From Mesonia phycicola (GTDB lineage Bacteria; Bacteroidota; Bacteroidia; Flavobacteriales; Flavobacteriaceae): a stretch of 64,000 nucleotides of DNA. The stretch is taken from assembly GCF_900141885.1 (NCBI RefSeq), contig NZ_FQYY01000004.1, positions 63,277-127,276 on the forward strand, read 5' to 3'. The translations under genes and the position numbers were made by a program. How positions within the stretch are numbered: position 1 is the stretch's first letter; each line of letters opens with the position of its first letter. A model generated the notes under the pieces. The model made no database searches and was not told the DNA's origin. It saw only the letters and a program-made list of their open reading frames with translations. Below, in pieces: positions 18,326 to 24,541 of this stretch.

Positions 18326-19355
18326 AATTCAATAGATCCGGAATGGATGGCTTTGGTAATCCCTTTTTTAAGCTTCGTCATAATTTTTCCAGCGAGCTGT
18401 GAGGAAGTTAAGGGAATAGTTGTTAAGGGTAATTTCACTCCTCTTTCTTTTAGCAGTTGGAAGGCTATTTTCTTCTCTGGTGCAGGAAGCCGAAGAAGTT
18501 GTTTAAAATATTTCTCCGGATGTTTTAAAAAAGTATTTCGAGCTTGGTAGCTTTCCACATAATTTCTTCGGTATTGAAATTTCCGATCAAAAACTTCTTC
18601 TGCCGCTTTAAAAAATTGATCCCGATCGAAACCTCGCTTCACTTCTTTCCCGTGAAGCATAGTCGTTGATGCTTTGTACCTACTCCCGGGAGAAAAACTA
18701 TACCGATTAGATCGATCTTTTCGACTTACCAGCACGTGAATATGGCGTTGATCCCCTTCCTTGATCATTCCCTCCTCGATCATCTTCCCTTGTTGTTGAT
18801 GCGGCGCTTTTTGCTGAAGTTCTCGAATGCTTTGCTGTTTCGTTTGAATACTTCCTTCCATCTCCCCTTTTTTGATGAGTACCAACTCGTGTTGTAAACG
18901 AGCAATTTTTTGAATATAAGGTTGATTTTCCCGAACAGTCCTATCGGTACCTTTATACCTACGCTTTGTTCTAATTTTGCAAAATAGAGAATATCATCTT
19001 TAGTAATTTTACGTCCCTCTATTTCCCGATGAAAAGCCTTGGCATAGTTTTCCATAAGGCTTCGGGTATAAGCTTTTAAGGTGGAAGGGTTATCAGCGAT
19101 ATGTGCCAGTTCCCTCGCGCTGGGATTGATTGTGATCGAATAAAATTTAGGCTCTTTTTTCTTTAGTTTAGCCGTGTTTTCATCAATAGACGCTTTCACC
19201 TCCTCTGCAGAAATTTTATCATCATATGGATCAAAAAAGGCTTCCATATCATCTTGGGTTTTCCCTTGATTTTCTTTTTCCAGATAGTCTACAAAATCAC
19301 CGGCACTTTGCAGGTAATGACTATCGAGTTTCTGTGGTGTGATGGTGATATACAT
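18322..19355 (-). pseudogene. mobB: mobB relaxase (DUF5712-like), broken by a frameshift
   Basis: Two overlapping frames make one gene. The first (start 19355) reads MYITITPQKLDSHYLQSAGD up to DDILYFAKLEQ. It should then switch frame near 18965-18967 to continue KRRYKGTDRTVRENQPYIQK and on through GEMEGSIQ to the relaxase HxH motif (QRHIHVLVSRKD) and the C-terminal end SGSIEL. Adding one base in the short T run (plus strand) restores a single frame of about 344 residues. Without it the first frame runs on to a Lys/Arg-rich nonsense tail. MobB relaxases nick at oriT. This copy looks inactive unless the indel is a sequencing error. Confidence 0.75.
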
Positions 19356-19953
19356 ACTCTATTTTTTGTTGAATTTTCTCCCATTGTTTCGGGGTCATTT
19401 CCAAACGGAAATAATTCTTCCCTAATCCGGGTTTGATATAGCGAACATTTGATGAAATAGCCGAATATAATTCATAAAGCATTTTACTTTTCTCCTGTTC
19501 ACTATGATAGGCTATTTCCCAAGAGGATACTTCCGGAACCTCCCGGCTTGAAGCCTCCTTTTCCACTTTTAGTTCAGGAATTTCTTTAGAGGAAGACGGG
19601 TTGAATAATTCTCTTTCCTGAATATCCGGGGTATTCTCATCGGTAGCCGCTACCTGTTCGAAAAGCAATTGAAGCATAGCCTGAGTAGGTTTGGTTTGCC
19701 TTTTTTCAATATCTTTAATAATAGCGATCATTGCATTCATTCTTTTTTTCAACCTACGCTCCAGGGTACCCATATTATTCCCTAAAGATTCATAAGGAGA
19801 AAGCTGGTGTATGTCAAAAAATCGAAGCATAGCCTTTAAACTATCACTATGAGAAGTCCCTAATATCTTGGAGAAAATCCGGAACTGATCCGCCACCTCT
19901 TTTTTAAAATTAATCGCTGAAAACTTGTACTTTTTAAAAGGTTTAAGTTCCAT
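19321..19953 (-). CDS. mobA: Mobilization protein MobA, BfmA/BtgA type
   Basis: The protein has 210 residues. The N-terminal 75 residues (KYKFSAINFKKEVADQFRIF, then SKILGTSHSDSLKAMLRFF) form a ribbon-helix-helix-like oriT-binding domain as in BfmA/BtgA proteins. A helical stretch (LERRLKKRMNAMIAIIKDIEKRQ) and a Glu-rich linker lead to a C-terminal domain of about 65 residues. The gene overlaps the mobB start by 35 bases, the usual order mobA-mobB-mobC. It appears intact and is visibly richer in G+C than the secretion genes nearby. Confidence 0.75.
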   Translation of the reverse strand: MELKPFKKYKFSAINFKKEVADQFRIFSKILGTSHSDSLKAMLRFFDIHQLSPYESLGNNMGTLERRLKKRMNAMIAIIKDIEKRQTKPTQAMLQLLFEQVAATDENTPDIQERELFNPSSSKEIPELKVEKEASSREVPEVSSWEIAYHSEQEKSKMLYELYSAISSNVRYIKPGLGKNYFRLEMTPKQWEKIQQKIEYVYHHHTTETR

Positions 19954-20078
19954 TTGCTGTAAAAATTACCCGGTATTTAAGGCTCACGAAGGTATTTGCT
20001 GCAAAAACAGGTAAGTACACGATCTGATCAATCACCGTACCCCCTATCCTTAGGCGATTTCAGAAAAAACATATCGCT

Positions 20079-20133
20079 ATAACACCGCTCCGCGTGTTAT
20101 CCTCTTGCTTTTCCTTTTCGTCCCGTGAGGGAC
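20079..20133. other. Candidate oriT: two hairpins upstream of mobA
   Basis: Between mobA (start 19953) and the next gene there is a GC-richer stretch with two inverted repeats. ATAACAC (20079-20085) pairs with GTGTTAT (20094-20100) around an 8-base loop, and GTCCC (20120-20124) pairs with GGGAC (20129-20133). Hairpins directly upstream of a mobA-type accessory gene are where oriT normally lies. The nick site cannot be read from the sequence. The rest of 19954-20280 holds nothing I recognise. Confidence 0.4.
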
Positions 20134-20280
20134 AAAAATTCAAACCTCTGGCAGTCACCGAAAACCACGAATTAAAACTTATTTATTTGGTCGTTCAGGA
20201 AAGTCAAATCAAAAAATAAAAGGACCAAAACTTCTATCTTTCAATGCTTTAAAGATACAAATTTCAGTCTATTAAACATT

Positions 20281-20311
20281 AAAAAAGCCCTAATTAAATA
20301 AGGGCTTTTTT
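20281..20311. terminator. Rho-independent terminator, bidirectional
   Basis: AAAAAAGCCCT (20281-20291) pairs with AGGGCTTTTTT (20301-20311) across a 9-base AT-rich loop. T runs on both strands allow function in either direction. It lies just after the small pseudogene that ends at 20327 on the minus strand. Confidence 0.8.
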
Positions 20312-20326
20312 GTTTTTATTTAGCAA

Positions 20327-20523
20327 TTACATCTCAAATACAAAATGATAAGTATATAGGTTTCGTATTCCTTCCTCTTGTAGGAGTTGCTCATAATTCA
20401 CATGTGTTTCTGAGCATAACTCATCAATTCTTTACCTTAACGTCGATGCACTTCCTTTTTAGAAATTGAAATTAAACGCTCCTGTGTCTCGCTATCAATA
20501 TTCGTATAATTTAAATAGATCAT
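20327..20523 (-). pseudogene. Small mobile-element protein, two lesions
   Basis: An ATG at 20523 (minus) opens MIYLNYTNIDSETQERLISI and then SKKEVHRR, followed by an in-frame TAA. The same frame continues GKELMSYAQKH. A one-base loss then shifts into VNYEQLLQEEGIRNLYTYHF and VFEM with a stop at 20327. Read through, this is a protein of about 65 residues resembling a small conserved protein found next to RadC-like genes in Bacteroidetes mobile elements. One nonsense and one frameshift mutation make it a clear pseudogene. Family recall is from memory and no function is known to me. Confidence 0.6.
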
Positions 20524-20538
20524 AAACGAAATTTTACT

Positions 20539-20988
20539 TTACAAAATCCCCTGATCAGCAAAACTGTAATACTCTTTATTAGGAGTTATAATAAGATGAT
20601 CAAGAACTTTGACATCTAATAATTCTCCCGCTTTGATAATCTTTTGTGTAAGCTGTCGATCAGCTTCACTAGGTTTTAAAGTGCCGCTTGGGTGGTTATG
20701 CAAAAGTATGATCGCTGTAGACAAACTTTTTAAAACAACGGCAAATAAGATTCTAAGATCTACTAAGGTTCCAGTAATCCCACCTTTTGAAACCTCGTAA
20801 ATACCTTTAACAATATTCGAATTATTGAGCAATAGAATTTTAAAATTCTCCTGCATTTCGATATGGTTTTGATCCCAATGTTCAAAAGCCAATTGTGCAG
20901 CATCTTGCGAACATCCAATTTTAAAAGTGGTATTTATCGTTTGATTTCCGTGGTAGCTGATTTGAATTTCATTAACTTTGGTTTTCAT
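20539..20988 (-). CDS. RadC-like JAB/MPN-domain protein
   Basis: The protein has 149 residues and consists of the RadC-type JAMM domain only. The metal-binding pattern is visible in HNHPSGTLKPSEAD followed by KVLDHLIITPNKEYYSFADQ. The N-terminal helix-hairpin-helix part of chromosomal RadC is missing, as usual for copies carried on mobile elements (often misnamed DNA repair proteins). The start at 20988 follows a short untranslated region. It lies between the small pseudogene and ssb in the mobilizable island. The biochemical role is unproven, though a metalloprotease or nuclease-associated function is often suggested. Confidence 0.8.
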   Translation of the reverse strand: MKTKVNEIQISYHGNQTINTTFKIGCSQDAAQLAFEHWDQNHIEMQENFKILLLNNSNIVKGIYEVSKGGITGTLVDLRILFAVVLKSLSTAIILLHNHPSGTLKPSEADRQLTQKIIKAGELLDVKVLDHLIITPNKEYYSFADQGIL

Positions 20989-21018
20989 GAGACTTTTTTT
21001 TTAAAGGTTAACAATGAA

Positions 21019-21054
21019 AAAGAGGGCAAAACTTTGGTGAGGGATGCCCTCTTT
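21019..21054 (-). terminator. Terminator after ssb
   Basis: AAAGAGGGCA (21019-21028) pairs with TGCCCTCTTT (21045-21054), a 10-bp stem that begins 9 bases beyond the ssb stop codon. The minus strand continues into a T-rich run. Confidence 0.75.
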
Positions 21055-21063
21055 ATTTTTTAC

Positions 21064-21405
21064 TTATTCCGCAGCTGGATTTCCAAGAAATAAAATTTCC
21101 TGTACCACCACTTCGGTTACATATCTTTTTTCACCCGTTTGGGTTTCATAAGATCTGGAGGTCAATTTTCCCTGAATGGCTATTTCTTTTCCTTTACCGA
21201 CATATTTTTCGATAAGATCCGCCTGATTTCCCCAGGCGATCAGATTATGCCATTGGGTACCCTGCACTTTCTCACCATCCTTTTGGTAATATTCATTGGT
21301 TGCCATCGATAGACGAACCGCTTTTTTACCACTATCAAAAGTGATGGTTTCCGGGGTGTTCCCCACATTTCCGATTAATTGAACTTGATTTTTGATCGTA
21401 CTCAT
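21064..21405 (-). CDS. ssb: Single-stranded DNA-binding protein
   Basis: The protein has 113 residues and is a complete OB-fold: MSTIKNQVQLIGNVGNTPET, then RLSMATNEYYQKDGE, TQWHNLIAWGNQAD, YVGKGKEIAIQGKLTSRSYE and the end YVTEVVVQEILFLGN. The acidic C-terminal tip (DDDIPF type) that recruits partners in chromosomal SSB is absent, and the protein ends PAAE right after the fold. That short form is typical of SSBs on Bacteroidetes conjugative elements. It probably coats the transferred strand. The gene follows a 40-residue small frame by four bases. Confidence 0.9.
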   Translation of the reverse strand: MSTIKNQVQLIGNVGNTPETITFDSGKKAVRLSMATNEYYQKDGEKVQGTQWHNLIAWGNQADLIEKYVGKGKEIAIQGKLTSRSYETQTGEKRYVTEVVVQEILFLGNPAAE

Positions 21406-21409
21406 AACA

Positions 21410-21532
21410 TTAAAATTTAGATTCTACCATTAGTGTAGAAAGGTTAAACATTGATTTACTTATTATATCTGAAGCGTTTTCCTTTTTGATTTTTACTTCG
21501 CTTCCGATTTTGTTGTTTTGAAATGATTTCAT
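21410..21532 (-). CDS. Small protein upstream of ssb, 40 residues
   Basis: An ATG at 21532 opens MKSFQNNKIGSEVKIKKENA and continues SDIISKSMFNLSTLMVESKF to a stop at 21410, five bases before the ssb start. The spacing suggests co-transcription with ssb. Composition is charged and plausible for a real small protein, but I recognise no family, and a chance frame is possible. Confidence 0.35.
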   Translation of the reverse strand: MKSFQNNKIGSEVKIKKENASDIISKSMFNLSTLMVESKF

Positions 21533-21551
21533 AATGATATTTTTTTGATTT

Positions 21552-21727
21552 ACTTCCCATAGAGCTGTGAGCTGTTCCCTTTTTTGATGCTGATACGTTT
21601 TCAGGAATTGGAAATTAGGAAAGATGTATAAAAAGGAAGAATGACTGGCTTATGTCATCTGGACTAACTTCCAATTCCTGGTATTTTGCATAGTAAAAAA
21701 GGGAGAGACAGTGAGCAGCCGGGAAGT
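21552..21727. repeat. 176-bp imperfect palindrome with three matching blocks
   Basis: The left arm (21552-21613) and the reverse complement of the right arm (21669-21727) share three perfect blocks in the same order: ACTTCCC, CCCTTTTTT and CAGGAATTGGAA. The spacers are nearly equal (18/17 and 16/14 bases). A 55-base centre separates the arms. In single-stranded DNA this would fold into one long interrupted hairpin. It lies upstream of ssb in the island, so a replication or transfer start site, or a MITE-like insertion, are both possible. Confidence 0.6.
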
Positions 21728-22250
21728 CAACAAAAACCATTGAAATTGAAAAACAACCGGAAGTGAAGTAAATGGAAGTATATAACTCTCCTATAAAAGT
21801 ATATCTAATCGAATACTTGACCTCTAGTGATAAATGAATAAGAATTATGCACCGGGGAGAAATAAATAATAATAGGAGTACCAGATTAGAAAAATTATAA
21901 CTTTTTAAAACCAATTCATATACACAGTTTATTAATGGATTGAAAAAATAATCTAACATTTAGTAAATAAATTAAAATATTGAATTGCTAATTATATCTA
22001 AATTGAAAACTAAAATGTAAGTCTACTTTGAACTCCTATTTTTCTATGGATTCTTGTGAGAAACTCATAATTCATCTCAAGACATACCTTCCTGTTAAAT
22101 ATTTATTTAATATGTATTCTTTGAAAATTACTCAAAACTTGATAGGACCGTATCAAATTTTATGAACTACGATTCTTCATTTTTTCTTGTAAAAGAATAA
22201 GAATTTATGCTATCATTGGATAATACTTATTCCACATATATAGACAAATA

Positions 22251-22475
22251 TCAATTCAAATTTCTAAACTCCTTAGGTACAACACCAACCTTTTTGTTCA
22301 AATAGTCGGGTAAAGCGCTGTAGATATTAAGAACCATATGCGGTGAGTGGATATACTGATCTAGTCTTTGTATTGAAGTGAATTTAGTTTGAATAGGTGT
22401 TCCTATTGGTTTGATCCTACCCAATTTTTTCGTTTTTAGTGACTCACAGCTTTTTTTGCAGTGGTACTTTACAAA
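22251..22475 (-). pseudogene. Coding remnant, C-terminal part of an unknown protein
   Basis: On the minus strand a frame without a start codon, bounded upstream by a TAA at 22476-22478, reads protein-like for about 74 residues. It includes LGRIKPIGTPIQTKFTSIQR, then LDQYIHSPHMVLNIYSALPD and YLNKKVGVVPKEFRNLN, then stop. The residue composition is that of a folded protein, not of random AT-rich DNA. I do not recognise the family. It is probably the tail of a gene lost from the island. The rest of 21728-22988 apart from this and the next entry shows nothing I can name. Confidence 0.35.
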
Positions 22476-22600
22476 TTATTCATTTATTTCATTCGATATT
22501 TTGAGACTTATACAAAATTAAACATCGCCCCTAACAAAGGTATTTTGCTTTCTAGTCCTGTAAATTTTGACAAAACCAGTTTAATAAAACTGTTAGGTAA

Positions 22601-22867
22601 ATCGTACTAAACCAAAGGTTTTATGAACTAATTCTAGCAAGAAACATTATATTTGTTTTCACTAATATTTGGTACAAAACCATCCAAGAATATGATAACT
22701 GTAATTTCTATTATTTTGATAATTTAAGTGTAAAAAGCACTGGAAGAAATTTCGGTGAAAAATGCAATGCTATTAACGAAATACTTTTAAGTACCTGCTA
22801 CTCCGAGTGCACTCAAGGAGTCAAAATTCATGCCCCAACAAACTTTAACGCATATGAATTAGAATAA
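22601..22867 (+). pseudogene. Coding remnant without a start codon, unknown protein
   Basis: An open plus-strand stretch of 88 codons begins right after a TAA at 22598-22600 and ends at 22865-22867. It has no ATG. It reads FTNIWYKTIQEYDNCNFYYF, then STGRNFGEKCNAINEILLS and ECTQGVKIHAPTNFNAYELE. The mix of Cys, Trp and charged residues looks coding. No family is recognised. It ends 122 bases before the AlbA_2-domain gene on the same strand. Confidence 0.3.
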
Positions 22868-22988
22868 CGCCATGGTAACCTTTACAGGCCATAATACGTC
22901 AACTCTTTAATTTGGTTGTTTTTGATAAGGAAAGTAAGGACAAAAGAATTTAAAAGAAACTTGAAAATGATTTCATAGATTTGTTGTT

Positions 22989-24323
22989 ATGTTAAACGAA
23001 AAAAATATTAAATCATTTATTGCCTCCGGAGAGGGTTATAATATTGAATTTAAGGTTAGTATACCAAGTAAAATTAAAGATGTTACTGAAGAAATTTGTG
23101 CTTTTGCTAATGCAGCTGGAGGAACACTTCTTTTAGGGGTAAACGACAACAATATTGTTCAAGGAGTTACTTTTAATAATGCTAAACGTTCTGCGCTTCA
23201 AAATTCAATTAATGAAATTTCACCCGCTTTACATTGTAAGATTTATACTGTAATTGTAGACTCCAAAGATGTTGTAGTTATTGAAGTGCCTTCTGGAGAA
23301 AATAAGCCATATGTTTTATCCGGTGCAATTTATGTTCGTCAAGGTCCAAATTCGCAAAAATTGACTACCGTTGAAGAAATGAGAGATTTTTTTCAGCAAG
23401 CAGATAAAATTTATTTTGATGAAGCACCTTGTAAGGCAATTGATATAAATCAAGATGTTCCTGATAATAATATTAATCAGTTTAGAGTTTTAGCTGGATT
23501 AGGTGCTACAGTTTCAAACGAACAAGTTTTCAATAACCTTAAACTAATTACTAAAGAAGGTTTCTTAAAAAATGGAGCCACATTATTCTTTGCCGAAAAC
23601 CCTGAACATTTTTTCGAAAAAGCCGTAATACGTTGTATCGCTTTTGATGGTATTGATAAACGGTTTATTGAAGACTATAAAATAATGACAGGCTCTTTAT
23701 ACAATCAATACTTGCAAGCAATGTCTTGGTTGAAGAAGAAATTAGATGTACGTTATGATATTGAGGGAGAAGGTTCCCAACCAAGAAAAGAAATTTGGGA
23801 AATTCCGGAAACCGTTTTCAAAGAAGCTATAATTAATGCCCTGGCGCATAGAGATTATTACGATAAAGGAGCTCGTATTACTATTGAGGTATTTAATGAT
23901 AGAGTTGAGATTTCTAATCCTGGAGGTTTAATCAGTGGTATTCCTAAAAATGAATTTGGTAAAAGAAGCTTAAGTAGAAATCCTTTAATATTTGGTCTAT
24001 TTGAGAGAATTAGAATGGTTAAAGCTGATTTAACTGAACCTGAATTTAATACTGAAGGAATGTTTACTGTAACAGTTAGAAGACCTTTTGATTTTAATAA
24101 GTGGGTAGATAAGTGGGTTGATAATCTTACTGATAATAGAGTTAATATCATTAAAGCTATTCACGAAAATAGTAAAGTTTCTAAAAGAGAACTTGAAGAT
24201 AAAGTTGGCTTAAGTGCTACTGCTATTGATAAAAACCTTGATGCCCTAAAAGATTTAGGTCTTATAGAAAGAGTTGGTAGCGCAAAAGGAGGTCATTGGC
24301 AAATTAATTATATACTTCCCTAA
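22989..24323 (+). CDS. AlbA_2-domain ATPase-like regulator (Schlafen-type DNA-binding domain)
   Basis: The protein has 444 residues. The N-terminal AlbA_2 (Schlafen-like) domain spans about residues 10-130 (GEGYNIEFKVSIPSKIKDVT, ICAFANAAGGTLLLGVNDN). The middle carries a GHKL-type ATP-binding signature (VFKEAIINALAHRDYYDKGA, then VEISNPGGLISG). A C-terminal winged helix follows (VSKRELEDKVGLSATAIDKN). Proteins of this type are annotated as predicted transcriptional regulators and occur in variable islands. The gene ends 12 bases before the start of the frame-shifted KAP gene, so the two look like one transcription unit and island cargo. Confidence 0.75.
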   Translation: MLNEKNIKSFIASGEGYNIEFKVSIPSKIKDVTEEICAFANAAGGTLLLGVNDNNIVQGVTFNNAKRSALQNSINEISPALHCKIYTVIVDSKDVVVIEVPSGENKPYVLSGAIYVRQGPNSQKLTTVEEMRDFFQQADKIYFDEAPCKAIDINQDVPDNNINQFRVLAGLGATVSNEQVFNNLKLITKEGFLKNGATLFFAENPEHFFEKAVIRCIAFDGIDKRFIEDYKIMTGSLYNQYLQAMSWLKKKLDVRYDIEGEGSQPRKEIWEIPETVFKEAIINALAHRDYYDKGARITIEVFNDRVEISNPGGLISGIPKNEFGKRSLSRNPLIFGLFERIRMVKADLTEPEFNTEGMFTVTVRRPFDFNKWVDKWVDNLTDNRVNIIKAIHENSKVSKRELEDKVGLSATAIDKNLDALKDLGLIERVGSAKGGHWQINYILP

Positions 24324-24335
24324 GTGGGTAGAAAA

Positions 24336-24491
24336 ATGACAATAAAGATAAAACGTTTCTTCGATAAGATTTTTGAAAATAGGATGTTTAAGATTTCATC
24401 TGTTTATGTATTAGGAATCTTAATGTTCTATTTAGCATCATCTACAGTTAATAGAAAAATTTTAAATATTTTACTATCGATGAAAAGCTAA
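24336..24491 (+). pseudogene. Frame-shifted 5' end of the KAP NTPase gene
   Basis: The ATG at 24336 opens MTIKIKRFFDKIFENRMFKI, then SSVYVLGILMFYLASS and NRKILNI, a natural first membrane helix, but stops at 24489. In the next frame the coding sense continues FTIDEKLILQIPKFIFVVLF straight into the methionine at 24542. One extra T in the run at 24469-24472 would join the two. This is either a true frameshift or an indel error in the sequence. Confidence 0.55.
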
Positions 24492-24541
24492 TATTACAAA
24501 TTCCTAAATTTATTTTTGTTGTTTTATTTGCTGTAGCTGTA

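Noticed and set aside
21615-21959. Minus-strand frame of 114 codons upstream of ssb
   Set aside because: It runs across the right arm of the palindrome, is rich in Phe, Leu, Tyr and Ser as expected of random AT-rich sequence, and has no family resemblance.
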